Assembly (NCBI RefSeq): GCF_000485595.1
Contig: NW_014577126.1
Span: 81,078 to 103,615, forward strand
Direction of reading: 5' to 3'
DNA: 22,538 bases
From: Priapulus caudatus
Taxonomy: Eukaryota > Priapulida > Priapulimorpha > Priapulimorphida > Priapulidae
Shown: positions 1 to 10,610 of the stretch, in pieces
How the letters are laid out: each line of letters starts with the position of its first letter
Position numbering within the stretch: the stretch's first letter is position 1
Notes under the pieces: generated by a model
What the model was told of the DNA's origin: nothing
Database searches by the model: none
The model's input: only the letters and a program-made list of their open reading frames with translations
Made by a program: the position numbers and the translations under genes

Positions 1-650
1 GACGGCCCGACCGACCGACGCACCTGACGCGATCCACTTTTGCACTGAATACATGTACAGTCTATCATTTCTGACAATATAACCAATTATCTCATTTATA
101 GCTAGAACAATTCTTTTTTCTTTTCTTTTTTTAACATTTCGTGATCAAACAGCGGGGGAGGCTGCATTGTGCCCTTTGCCCCCCCTAAACTACGCCACTG
201 CCTACTCAGAATACACTCACATTTACCTCTGCCGCCCAGAACACCACAGACCGCACCCACCGCTTACCACTACACTGATCACAGCATATCTACAGCTGCC
301 ACTCACAAATTTATTGAGCGTCAAAAACAAATACATGGGTTCTGATTCGTCGAACTCTTCGGATTTGGCGACCATACATGCAACCATCGCAACATAGACG
401 AAATGGCGAAAAACTTTACTACTGCATCATCCTGTTATTTAATATTCTCCAGCGTCCGTGATATATTGTCGTTTGTATGAGTGGATGCGCACCCTGCTGT
501 AGTTTACGTTAATGAAGCGTGCTTTACACGTTACCGGACATACGCATTTCGAGTTAAACACTAGCTGCGACTACTGTATAAACCGCGCCATACAATTACA
601 CGGAAGATGCACGCACAGTTAACGTCGATATATGTCGCATATATATTTTT
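1..650. other. intergenic, no gene recognised
   Basis: I see no gene here. The first 35 bases (GACGG/CCGAC runs) resemble the GACGGACGGACGACACC stretch of the dispersed repeat at 18009-18421, so a repeat tail may enter from the left. Bases 150-205 (C-rich, ending CTAAACTACGCCACTGCC) look like a transposon-derived tail, but this is only an impression. The short open frames show no protein-like composition. Confidence 0.4.
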
Positions 651-659
651 TCGCTTCGT

Positions 660-870
660 TTTCACCTCCCTCAACCCCGCCCTCTCTCCCTCTCTCTCTA
701 TATCTCCCTCCCTCCCTCCCTCCCTCCCCACCTCTCCTCCTCTCTTATTGCGCTCTCGCTCCTCGCCTCTAGCTCTCTCCATCTTCTCCACCATATTCCT
801 CTTCCCCTCCTGCCCCCTCGTTCTCCATGCCTCCCTCCGTCTACTACTCGTCTTCTACCCCGCACCTCCT
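660..870. repeat. CT-rich low-complexity tract
   Basis: The plus strand is almost entirely pyrimidine (CCTC, TCTC, CTCC words, including a run of about seven CCCT units near 706-728). Frames through it are open on both strands only because of this composition. From 871 to 1252 I see nothing identifiable. Confidence 0.8.
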
Positions 871-1252
871 TACTTCATCTTCTCCACTCTTTTCGTCTCT
901 CGACGTCTTTTTGCGTTTATTTGACATTTGGTAGTGCTTGCAAACAACCTCGCAAAAACCACTCACCTATAGCGCCTCGGCCCGAGCGTCTCGTCAGCGC
1001 ACTGAGGACAGTGCTAGACGCCGTAATTCTCTGACTTTGCGAAATTATCTGCAGAGAGAATTGCCTATGCGCATAGCGCCACTTCGCACTGCGTCCCGAC
1101 CCGACTAATCACAGCCTCGCTACTTTGTGTGCGAAATTTCTGACCTGCGAAAATATATGAAATATAAGGATGCGTATTGCGCTTATGCGCACTTGCATAT
1201 ATGCTCTAAATATGGCGATTTCCACTTCAAAGCTTAAAGACACCAGTGGATG

Positions 1253-1545
1253 CAGAAGGAGGAGGGAGGCGAGGAGAAGCTGATGGGAGGAGGAAAAAGA
1301 AGTGGAGGAGGGGCAGAAGCTGGTGGTGAGAATGAAGAATGGGCAGAAGGGAGTAAGCTGCGTGCGAGAAGCGGGCAAGGGGAGTGAAAGGCCAGAAAGG
1401 TGTGGAAGGAGCGCTAGTAAGCGGAGCTTAAGCTGCGTGCAGAGAAGGAGGCATAAGGGGGAGAAGAGTGATGGGGGCAGAATGTGAGGCAATTGAAGAT
1501 AGTTAAAGGCAGACAAGCTGGTGAGAGAAGGAAGGAGAAGCGAAG
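1253..1545. repeat. purine-rich (GGAGAAG) degenerate repeat block
   Basis: The block is G/A-rich on the plus strand, with repeated words GGAGGAGG, GAAGC, GGCAGAAG and AGCTGCGTGC. It is followed after about 70 bp by a block of opposite strand composition at 1620-1860, so the two can partly pair as an imperfect inverted repeat. Open frames here on both strands are composition artefacts. Confidence 0.7.
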
Positions 1546-1619
1546 ACATACATGCCAGACCCAGCCCCCGCGTTGTACAGTCAAATGGGAAAATGGCGCG
1601 CGCCCAGCCACGCTTCTGC

Positions 1620-1860
1620 CTTTCTCCCCTTCCTCCTTCTCCTCCATAGCAGGCTTCTCCGCTTCTCCCCTATCTCCTTCTCCACCAGCTTCTCCCTCCT
1701 CATATCTCCACCACCACCGTACTCACGCCCTCTCCTTCTCCACGCAAGCTTTTGCTCCCTTCTGCCCCCTCCTACCATTTCCTCCAGCTCCCTTCTCCCC
1801 TCCTTCTCCCCTTCTTCTCCTTTTCTCCACCAGCCCCTTCCCCATCCTTCATTTCCTTCC
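1620..1860. repeat. pyrimidine-rich (CTTCTCC) degenerate repeat block
   Basis: Repeated CTTCTCC, CCTCCT and CTTCTGCCCCC words are the complement of the GGAGAAG and GGCAGAAG words at 1253-1545. The block runs directly into the (AT)n tract. Long polypurine/polypyrimidine tracts of this sort can form triplex DNA; that is general knowledge, not seen here. Confidence 0.7.
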
Positions 1861-1861
1861 A

Positions 1862-1862
<1 letters not shown>

Positions 1863-1919
<57 letters not shown>
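1863..1919. repeat. (AT)n microsatellite
   Basis: A nearly uninterrupted alternating A/T dinucleotide run of about 57 bp. It follows directly on the pyrimidine-rich block. Confidence 0.97.
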
Positions 1920-1922
<3 letters not shown>

Positions 1923-2027
1923 TGGTTAGCATGTCTGGCTGGATCTAGCCCGACGAGGTTGTGCGACTGATTGTCTTCTAACCATAGCAGGATCGTTTCT
2001 GGGAGCTAGTCTGGATCATGATTAATA

Positions 2028-2120
2028 ATAGGGTTAGGGTTAGCTATAGGATATTAGGGTTACTGCGATGCTTATGGCTAGTGTTAATTATGATTATGGA
2101 TAGGGGTTAGGACTTAGGGT
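2028..2120. repeat. degenerate telomere-like (GGTTAG) repeats
   Basis: The core TAGGGTTAGGGTTAG at 2029-2043 is followed by decayed units (ATTAGGGTTACTG, GGGGTTAGGA, TTAGGGTGG) out to about 2120. TTAGGG is the usual animal telomere unit. With genes on both sides, this would be an interstitial relic or a chance degenerate repeat, not a chromosome end. Confidence 0.55.
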
Positions 2121-2256
2121 GGCTAGGACTTGGGAATAGAAATTCGAGGAGAATATATAATGGTTAGTGATGGCGATGTTGTACACGGTGGCGTCCTAAA
2201 TTAGCGCCCAGCCCGTTGCTACCTACGACACGGACGTTCCCGACCTCTCCCACTCA

Positions 2257-2660
<404 letters not shown>

Positions 2661-2733
2661 ATGATGCGGACATGCATGTATACTAGAGAATACGCTGGTT
2701 CCGGTCTCATTCAGGAAATATTAGCAATAATAA

Positions 2734-2785
2734 TATCAGGGGTTAATAATGACAAATCATGGCATGTCATTATTAACCCCTGATA
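2734..2785. repeat. perfect 21-bp inverted repeat (hairpin)
   Basis: The arms at 2734-2754 and 2765-2785 match perfectly: TATCAGGGGTTAATAATGAC plus A, and its complement. The loop is 10 bp. The terminal TATCAGGGG...TAATGAC resembles the hairpins at 14265-14307 and, more loosely, 4784-4825 and 18055-18112. Confidence 0.95.
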
Positions 2786-2825
2786 ACATGTAAAATCAGA
2801 TCACGTGGTTGTGCAGCGTTGGCTG

Positions 2826-3032
2826 TGACAATGCAATGCAATGTAATATAACAGAACCTAACGAAATGTAATGTAGGCCTAATATAATGTAAAGTCGTAA
2901 TGTAACGTAACGTAACGTATATCGTCGTGTTTTTGTAATGTAATTTCATACAATTTAATGTAATGTAATTTAACCTATTTTAACAAAACGCAACGCTATG
3001 TAATGTTATGTAATGTAATGTAAGGTAACACG
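2826..3032. repeat. TAATG/TAACG pentamer array
   Basis: A degenerate satellite of 5-bp units (TAATG, TAACG, CAATG), for example a run of AACGT units near 2904-2918 and AATGT units near 3010-3025. Non-repeat patches interrupt it. Confidence 0.9.
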
Positions 3033-3690
3033 TACCCAGTCATATTTCAGACCTTACGATCACTTTTACAACGCATCCACGCCCCTCTCACCTATTCCCC
3101 CTTGTGCGTATATCTCACCGCAGACCCATTTATAACTCATCAACATGCGACTCACCGTCAGTTTTCAATGGCCATGGAAAACAGCACAGTGAGAGCTTTA
3201 CGAAAGAAACTATGAAGTTGAGTGCAGCTGGGCAACAAGTTTGAGCTGAGTAGCATATAGCAGAGAGACCGCGCATTCCCGAAACAGCATTCATCATTGG
3301 TTCCGCTTGGCCAACCTCTGACGACTTGCAGTTCGTCGAATAAGTCGCCGCATTGAAGAGATCTAGTAGCAGCATTCGTAGGAAGAGAAAGGGAGCCTGT
3401 GCGAAATAGCAAGAGATATGCGAAGGACGTACTGGAACCACTGACTGGGACCCATCTAGCAAGATAGACCGCTGGCAATTCACATTGCATTGAAGCATGC
3501 ACGAGGTTTAGTTTAAATTCGCGAAGAAGTTACACCGCTCGGTTCTTGTCGAATAGATGGATTTGCAGACGACCTGCACACGTAATTAGTTCGACTTTCT
3601 CCTTCGTCGGTCGGTCTTTTGTATCTCAGAACTTTAATAGTTCAGGAAGCGCTATCATGTTCGTACGTGCACATCGTGATCGAGTCACGT
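3033..3690. other. unassigned region; two overlapping open frames on the minus strand
   Basis: Bases 3130-3498 and 3158-3502 on the minus strand are open in two different frames (122 and 114 codons). Neither shows a domain, signal or composition that I recognise, and no splice-site pattern ties them to the PKC gene. A decayed repeat, or chance, is the simplest reading. The plus strand has interrupted frames with protein-like stretches, but nothing I can name. Confidence 0.3.
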
Positions 3691-3699
3691 CTGCGTGCG

Positions 3700-3738
3700 T
3701 CCAAAGCTCATGCCCACGAAGATAAGGCGAGCTAAAGT
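3700..3738 (+). repeat. tail fragment of the AAGGCGAGCTAAA repeat family
   Basis: AGCTCAT...GATAAGGCGAGCTAAA matches in order and spacing the 3' tail at 18392-18423 (AGCTCAT...GTCAAGGCGAGCTAAA). Only the tail is visible here. DNA from 3739 to 4055 shows nothing I recognise. Confidence 0.55.
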
Positions 3739-4055
3739 GCTCTAATGCATTTATACGCATTTTCCGGGACTTTTTGCAATAATTATTCTATAAATATAAC
3801 GCGGCAAGCAGGCAAAGTATATGTTTCCATACTAATGATAAACGCAAGATACAGAATCATAATTACAGTGCCATATGTCTAGGAAATTACATAATTCGCA
3901 GGATTGCCTGTCATGACATTTACCATGCACGATTGCATTTTACAGACTATTTTATTTTAATCGTCAACATCGACGACAGGTTTTCTGATATAGCGGGAGA
4001 TATTTTAAAATATCAATAAATGGATTTTCTGCCATCGTATTTACTGCGTGCATGC

Positions 4056-4468
4056 GAAATGGGAATTGCCATTAGTCAGTTCAGGTTCAACGGATTTTGC
4101 TCATTTTTGGTATGAATGAATAAGAGCCAGGGGTTTTGATATAAAAAAAAAATTATGCAAATTAGGTAGGTTTTGGCAATTATATAGCATCTTATGTTAT
4201 AGACACGCAGATAACAGTCTGTGGTGTCACACTCGTCTGGTTCGTTTTACAAGATTTCATTGACAATATCTTTAATGCAAAATAGGTTTCCCCTCCACCC
4301 TGCCGATAAAACGTCTATATTAGAGTAAAGTTTTACAAAACATGTTGGAACGCAGCATAACCTATTTATTTCGAACGCCATCGCTAAAAAAACATCAAAG
4401 CGGGTATAGCGCCATCTACCATCACAAATTGTGATTCAATTTGGTTTATAAATTTTTATTGCGATATA
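4056..4468 (-). repeat. dispersed repeat, copy A (inverted relative to copy B)
   Basis: The reverse complement of this segment matches 21995-22408 along almost its whole length. Shared landmarks include GTTGAACCTGAACTGACTAA, the tract around CAAAACCTACCTAATTTGC, GACTGTTATCTGCGTGTCTA and GATGGCGCTATACCCGCTTT-like text. There are scattered substitutions and short indels. No coding frame is preserved. The class is unknown; it is a non-autonomous mobile repeat by inference. Confidence 0.85.
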
Positions 4469-4736
4469 CAGATGGCAACCGTGTGCTACCGCCTAGAAAA
4501 ACTCATACGAAGTAAACACTTCCATCCAACCAATTAACCTTTGACAAAAGTTGTGTTATGGGCAGGGAAACACCATTGTCACGTGGTATATAGCAGCTAC
4601 GTGGAATAAGCGTATCCTCTCAATCTTACACGTTACACATCGGGAGCTCCGATTTTAGGCAGTGCCTAAATCTGAATATTATAAAAACGTTAAATGGCGA
4701 TCATTTAGGTGTAACGCCATTACTCGCCCACATCTC

Positions 4737-4930
4737 AGACTTTCACATCTCAAACATTTATTTTCACATAAAAAATACACAATTATCAAGAGTATATAAT
4801 GGGAGTTCTCCCATATATATTCTTCATTTCTATAATGTACGTCGATGCATGGTTGCTCAATTAAAACTGACTTCTTCTCACTCACTCATTTGTGTCATTT
4901 TTTGTTGTGAGCTACAGTGTCATTGACACT
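4737..4930 (-). repeat. dispersed repeat fragment related to 17990-18170
   Basis: The reverse complement of 4737-4811 matches 18092-18170 (CCCATTATATACTCTTGATAAT ... AATAAATGTTT ... GAAAGTCTG). Bases 4906-4928 (GTGAGCTACAGTGTCATTGACACT) are the complement of the element head at 17993-18016. The two parts lie in inverted order relative to the 18-kb copy, so it is truncated or rearranged. A hairpin sits at 4788-4825 around GGGAGTTCTCCC. Confidence 0.75.
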
Positions 4931-5128
4931 TTCATTTTCGATTGTAGTCATAGATACGTATAGTATATGAACGTGTGTGCCGTGTTGATTCGGAGAATAA
5001 AGCTCAACGATCGAACCGAAATATATCCTCTAACATTGGTGACAATAACTAATGTTTAAACATGCAGATATATGGTAGTTAATTGTCATTCCCTCTTATG
5101 TAGCACGAGTTTCTTAAATGTCTGGTCT
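4931..5128. other. spacer, nothing recognised
   Basis: An AT-rich spacer between the dispersed repeat and the left end of the large transposon. It ends with TCT, which may be one copy of that element's target-site duplication. Confidence 0.4.
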
Positions 5129-5382
5129 TAGTCAGGTTCACTATGTTTTTTCGTTCAGAAATATGGTAGATTAGCAAACCTATACATTTTTGGAAAGGTC
5201 ATAGCATGAGGAATCCGAAAAACAATGTTTACATTTGCGGAGATACCGGCATGGCCGCCATTTCCGGATTTTCAAAAGTGGCCGCCATAAAATACATATT
5301 TGGCCGGTATTTCTGCCCTCTAATCACCCTAAAAACTTCTTTAAAATAGCTAATCCTATGTTTTCAGGGACAAGGAATCCAT
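5129..5382 (+). repeat. left terminal inverted repeat of the 4.33-kb transposon
   Basis: This pairs with 9181-9460. It contains the GCCGCCATTT/AAGTGGCCGCC pair, itself a partial inner palindrome. The match to the right arm stops just after the GGACAAGGAATC block. Confidence 0.9.
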
Positions 5383-7120
5383 TGGTGACATAACCAGACT
5401 TCTAACTGTAACACTTGGTATTTTGTTTCAGGAAATCTTGTTATTGAAACAAAACAAAATCCATTAATATATAGCATATATGCGTTCTGCAACATATAAA
5501 ATGCCCACCTTAGGTTGGATCATAGCTTCTGCTCTATCTAGATCAAAAGAGAATGGAAGCAGAGCCACACTCCCAGGTTGGCAGGGTTCAAATGCACTCG
5601 TGTCAGCTGGCCAATGTCTGACCCACGTCGGCGCACTACCACTGCCCCTGCAGAAGTGGCACATGAGGTGGCCGTACCATGCTGTACTGTGATTCTGCAA
5701 GCATCCGAATTGAAGACGTTGGTCGTTGGTAAGAATACCCGACAGTGATTTCGTTCGACATTGGCCACTGTACGAGCAAAGGCAGCTGCAGTTACTGGAT
5801 TCAAGACTTGATCTGAAAGAAGCAGTTGTCCCAGACTGGGTGTGAGCTACATGCTGTGATGGCTGCGCTGAGAGCTCTGGGAACGGTCCATAGAAAACTC
5901 AGGGATAGATGATGCGTGGATTGAGGCTGACGTATACGGCTCTGCACACCACCAGACAGATCCTTAAGTGCGCTCACTACAGAGAACCTCTTCGTGCACA
6001 CATCCACACTTATATTGGCTCTATATGAACTTGTCCTCGCGAACAGATCTTCCACAGAAAAAGGCCCAACCTTACAAGCATCTTGGCGTAGAAGCAGCCA
6101 GATAATGTCAGCAGGAAGCTTGTGGCAAAATCAGCAGCTGACACGAGCCTCAAATTCCTCCGAAAGGCGTGACACAGACCAATGACGACTCTCGTACAAA
6201 CCCTCACTAAGCGACGACGTGCATTCAACAGCCCCTGATGTGGGAAGCGCAGTACAATCCTCAAATGCAATGTTCACAGTCTTTGATGAACTACATCCAC
6301 CGCGGTGAAACCACTCTGGCACTTCTGTTGAGGCATCCACCGGAATCGCCAATCTCGTGTCTCGCACCTCTCAAAGCTTGGGACGGCACTAAGCGAAGTT
6401 ATTCTTCGCCATCATGCGAATAAAATACAAGCGCCTACTGGCCACGCTACATCGCCAGAGGGGGGGGGGGGCACTGCATAGTTGGAAGAACAAAGCCATC
6501 CAGAAACCTGCCGAGTGAACCTAAAGACAGGAAACATATTGGCTTGACAAGAGTACGATCCCACGTTTGTCTCGGATTGGAGCCAGATCACGCATGTGAA
6601 ACAATGCACACAGCGCATGATGCAGATACATCTGCTGGTTTAATGCCACTTTCGAATAATGCCAACGCTCCGTTCAAACGCGCTTCTTCTTTGGGCCACT
6701 GCCTGAGATGGCACGTCTTTTCACGCTGAATTCCAGCGCCAATTCAACTCCTTGCTGTAAACCAGCCACAAGGATCATGAATCCCCGTTCAGAAGCCCAA
6801 GAAAGTCGCTGCTGAGCAAAGCGCGATGACAACGCTTGATCGCCATGAAAGGCTGCCATACTGCGAGTCACGGGCAATCCGCTTGCGCTGCTGACGGTGA
6901 CCACGCTCTACAACACTTCATCACACAGCATATGTCCCACAAGAGAGTGTCTCACAGCAGCGCTGAATATCGCACGCCACTGGCAGAAAGGACTAGTGAT
7001 GTGGATTACGTCTGAGCAGACGCCAGTTAAGTCGGCAATCGTCAGCTTTGTGGGGCACCAGTCAGAAAGCAGAACAACAGCGGACTGTAGCATGTCAGGA
7101 AACACAGCAAGCACAACGGT
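5383..7120. other. transposon interior, 5' part; no intact gene
   Basis: The segment lies between the left TIR and the recognisable part of the decayed gene. By position it should hold the N-terminal half of the element's protein on the plus strand. I find only short interrupted frames on either strand and no motif I trust. Bases 6460-6471 are a run of 12 G. It may be decayed beyond recognition by eye. Confidence 0.4.
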
Positions 7121-8785
7121 AAAGAATTCCCGTGCCAGTCAGTAGAGTCTGAAAAACGGAAAGAGCTGTACGCGGTCTTGGATCGGTACTAGCCAGATGC
7201 AAGCCGTGACATCGATCAGAAGCGCACCGTTGGCGATTGGGACACTACGCAGTTCACCTCTTACCCCCAGAGCACTGTTTGCAGCGCCGACGGTTCGAAT
7301 CCTACCATGTACGGACAACGTTCAAAGCTTATCCATAGCCTTGACAACTTTGGTAAAACGCACAGAAAGTAGCTGATGCCACGAAGCAGCTAGGACAGCA
7401 CAGAACAGGCTAATGATATTGCTGATACAGGGAACGCCCATACTAGCATCAGCCATCTATGAAAATTGCTGTTGTTGATGGACATGGTACTCGTCCAGAT
7501 GATGACAAAGAAACGCAGCGACAACACCGAGTCAAAGATCTTCGGTCATCATCTCAACGATCCACCTTATGAACATGACAGCAGCGATCCGACGTGGATT
7601 ATCTTGGGTATTCGGACACATACAAGGCAGACTCATTGAAGCAAGAAAACCACGAAAGAAACGACGGACAAGCGCCAAGGAGCCCTGCTTCAACTACCCA
7701 GATGCAGGAATGATACAAAACATTCAAATCCATATAACCAGATGCGGCCGCTTCCTATCTCACGATAAAAGACCGACAAGGCTGATCCTAAAAAAAAAGC
7801 ATATACCTTGGCCTGAGCAACACTGGAATATAGACGAACTCCCCATAAGTTACCATCAATCACGTCAGGCATCGGGCCATACTAGAAGGCAACCAAGCAA
7901 AGAAAGAAGAGGCATGGCAGTTTGACCCCAAACAACCACGAGGAAGCTGACACATTCGATGATCACAGCTTAGCAGTAGCCGGCACTCCCAAACCGCTTT
8001 ATCCAGCAAGCCACAGCTAGTCTTCTTCACACCCAGACTGCATGACGTCCTAGTTCTGGCGTTGCCGCCTATGACCAAGCTCTGGCAAATACACATCGGA
8101 TGGCCATGGCTATCAGGGTATGGTGGGAGGTAGGGCCCATCTGGAAGCTGCTAGGAAGAGACAAGGAACACACGTTACTGTATTCCACGCCACTTCACTG
8201 GGGGCAGAACATATGTCGGTTTCTCGATTTCAGGAGATAGGTAAACGAAATGGTTTCAACACTACATCCAAGGCTGAAAGGAACAGAGTCAAAGCACTAA
8301 CTGGCAACACTACCAGAGCGACACGACTGCTACTTCTGCAGCGAGTGACTAAGCACAAGTTTGGTCCAGCTTTGTATGGCTTAGCGTACTGCCCCAAAAG
8401 GATCCCAGCATCCGCCAAGTATCCTCTGACCTCAGATGCATCATGATGCTGTTTTGCAAACAGGTCTGCGCCAGAAAGTAAGCAATGGGCCTCCAATCAA
8501 CTGTGCCTCGAGGCGAGCGCACTATCGAACGTCGTGCGAGGTAGCAAGAGTAGAGTTCTTGTCGGCCAGCGCCACCGTCACTGTGGCAACAGTGTTTGAC
8601 CAACTCAAAACAGATGGGCGACCATCAGGGACGACAAAGCGTCACATACTTACCTATCACACCAAAGTTCGTACAGCAGCCACAGGCTATTGTCGAGTTA
8701 GTCAGGTCATTGTAAGCTAATGCTCAACCACCGAGGTGCTCGCCATGTAGAAGAAATCGACTTAACTTGCTGCACCGACCTTTGC
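7121..8785 (+). pseudogene. decayed transposon-encoded EEADT-type protein gene
   Basis: The plus strand keeps a series of conserved-looking motifs in the right order but in shifting frames with stops. They are ELYAVLDRY (within 7121-7189, then TAG), NNHEEADT (7931-7954), FFTPRLHDVLVLAL (within 8020-8064), LLGRDK (from 8148), IGKRNGF (8237-8257), RRAHYRTSCEVAR (8511-8549), FVQQPQAIVELV (from 8668) and EEIDLTCCTDLC (within 8747-8785). This order recalls a protein family common in cnidarian, mollusc and arthropod transposons: an FD-Y segment, EEADTR, DTDVLVLAL, HAFTGADT, G-GK, RAHYQ and a C-terminal Cys-rich tail. It is usually annotated only as hypothetical. The key DTDV (here RLHDV) and HAFTGADT are eroded. 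Family recognition is from memory; the decay is seen directly. Confidence 0.62.
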
Positions 8786-8797
8786 TTGTCGGTGCAG
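8770..8797. repeat. 10-bp perfect hairpin
   Basis: CTGCACCGAC and GTCGGTGCAG are separated by 8 bases, inside the decayed transposon gene. It may be incidental. Confidence 0.7.
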
Positions 8798-9180
8798 AAA
8801 CGGACTGTGAAAAACGCATGCGGAATCTGCTATTGTCGCCCTACTGACCACACAGGACAGCTGAAGATGAACTCTAAATTGCATATTCTTTTTCCTTTCT
8901 GTATGTAACACTGTGTGTATGCTTACAGACTGCCAGTGTATGCTTTGCTGTCGTTGATCTAGCTATACTTTCCAGTGCCTGTCTAAGATGATATGAATAC
9001 GATTGACACATCTTGACGGTTATTTAACTGCCTCTTGTTAACACATTTGATAAAGCATGCCTATGACGTATTTCATTTATTGGCCCACTATCGCCGAATA
9101 TTAAGACAGATTTTTGCAAGTTTAAAAATCCTTTGATTCTTGTACTACTGTTCTCCATAACAACTTATCCGATACTTTCA
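8786..9180. other. transposon interior, 3' part, noncoding
   Basis: An AT-rich stretch between the Cys-rich end of the decayed gene and the right TIR. No further coding signal is visible. Confidence 0.4.
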
Positions 9181-9460
9181 TTGATTCCTTGTCCCTGAAA
9201 ACAGTAGGATTAGCATATTTAACAAAAATGTTTTTAGGGTGATTAGCAAGGAAGTAAATACTGGCCAAATATGTATCCTTTATGCGGCCATTTTGAAAAT
9301 CCAACAAAATGGCGGCCAATGCCGCGTATTCCGCAAATGTCAACATTTGTCTTTTTCGACATTCCTCATGTTACTAACCTTCTCCAAAAATGCCATAGGT
9401 TTGCTAATCTACCATATTTCTGAACGAATTAAACTTTATTACATAGTTGAACCCTGACTA
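9181..9460 (-). repeat. right terminal inverted repeat of the 4.33-kb transposon
   Basis: Complement of 5129-5382. It ends ...GAACCCTGACTA and is followed by TCT at 9461-9463. Confidence 0.9.
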
Positions 9461-9463
9461 TCT

Positions 9464-9865
9464 AGCGCGTTTAGCACGTTCCTACGTACTTACACGGCAT
9501 GACCTCTACAACAAACATGTCTGCCATACAATGTTGATTAGTTGATTTCATTGATGGTCGCCGCTGTGGTGCAATTATACCTTGGCTTATTCTCGATGGA
9601 TCGAGCTCAAAGAAAAGGTTTCTGTAAGCGCCCCGTGAATCATGCAAAGATTCGTATGACTCAGTAGCTATAGCGCCCTCTGCCTGGCGGCTTGACAACT
9701 GCCGACGATGGCAGCTTTCGCTGCTCGCATGAACGATCTTACTTTATAAACGAGTTCGAGCGACACGGATTCCTTGATAAGCCTAGCACACACCCAAACA
9801 CTTGCTTGTAAACATTATTGCGCGCAACCGCGTGCTTAGCAGAAAAAGATCTCGTCTTAGATTGC
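9464..9865. other. intergenic, nothing recognised
   Basis: No gene, repeat or motif that I can support between the transposon and the LINE relic. Confidence 0.4.
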
Positions 9866-10610
9866 TTCGTCATGTATAGTGTCCAGAATGCGCTCCAGAT
9901 AGTCGTTGCCAACCACCTCGTTACCCATATGCTCTCACGCGGACATACCTTATGACGTCGGCCACATCAGCCAAGTACGCTGGGATCGGTCACACTAACA
10001 TCAGACACCTTCGATGGCACAACCACATCAGCTCAATCTGTAGTAAAGCCAAATGGAAACCCATTCATTCCTGAGAAGCGAACCTAAACTATTTCCTCAA
10101 TGCGAAGTTAAAATCCACTTGCCTATACCTCATTGGTCTTAGCTGCCCACAGTGGGCAGTATGCCAGCCACGGTATGGGATCCATATCAGCGCGCAGGAT
10201 CTGTCAAACATCCTTGGAGAGATGGCTCCAAGACGAAGCGCGCAGATATGTCTTCAAACGCGCCACCACCAACAGGTCGCAGTGTTCACTGGACTATGCC
10301 TTGACAACAGCTCACACCTGGCCGACGCTGGAGCTCAAGACGAAGGGCGTGCCCGTCTTGGCTATGATCGTTACGAGCTCTCAACGGCCATGCGGCCGTC
10401 AACGGGCATATCAACAACCGTCTCGCATAGCCACCCTACTCGAGCACCACGGAACCATGTCAGAGCACTCTTTTTTAAATCCCATCCTGCAGATGTGACT
10501 ACAGGAAAGGCTCCTTCTTTCCCAGGTCTATTACAGAGTGGAACGCCTTACCCACTGAAGTGGTGACAGCCGAAAATCTATGTTCCTTTAAGTTTCTGAT
10601 TACTGCCTAA
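9866..10610 (+). pseudogene. 3' end of a dead LINE (non-LTR retrotransposon) ORF2
   Basis: The text SFFPRSITEWNALPTEVV at 10512-10565 continues to ENLCSFKFLITA and stops at TAA 10608-10610. This is the typical C-terminus of reverse-transcriptase ORFs of CR1/L2/Jockey-like LINEs. Upstream, in other frames, are DEARRYVFKR (10232-10261, the usual RRAARYV...R block), VTLTSD and SKA near 9990-10050, and LSRGHTL near 9931-9950. Frames change between these blocks and stops intervene. It is therefore a 5'-truncated, frameshifted relic covering the post-catalytic thumb/C-terminal region only; the catalytic YADD box is not present. A T-rich 3' tail follows (10627-10665). The clade cannot be decided by eye. 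Confidence 0.78.

Larger units (their letters stand above)
5129..9460 (+). mobile_element. 4.33-kb DNA transposon with long terminal inverted repeats
   Basis: The left end starts TAGTCAGGTTCACTATG; the reverse complement of the right end starts TAGTCAGGGTTCAACTATG. The two arms stay alignable for about 250-280 bp (5129-5382 and 9181-9460) through shared blocks such as CGTTCAGAAATATGGTAGAT, the GGCCGCCATTT region, ACATATTTGGCC, CTAATCACCCTAAAAAC and TTTCAGGGACAAGGAATC. TCT abuts both ends (5126-5128, 9461-9463), consistent with a 3-bp target-site duplication. The plus-strand interior carries a decayed protein gene (7121-8785). Arms with scattered indels and a broken gene mean an old, inactive copy. 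The superfamily is not assigned: the 3-bp duplication would suit several, and the terminal bases match none I am sure of. Confidence 0.88.

Noticed and set aside
1484-1948. Long open frames over the pyrimidine-rich and (AT)n DNA
   Set aside because: Low-complexity composition lacking stops; the peptides end in alternating Tyr-Ile from the AT repeat.
5801-6904. Minus-strand open frames inside the large transposon as a possible transposase
   Set aside because: No recognisable motif; the plus strand carries the ordered family motifs, so the minus frames are most likely shadows.
10133-10566. Two overlapping plus-strand frames as possible host genes
   Set aside because: They are successive frames of the decayed LINE ORF2, which explains the overlap.
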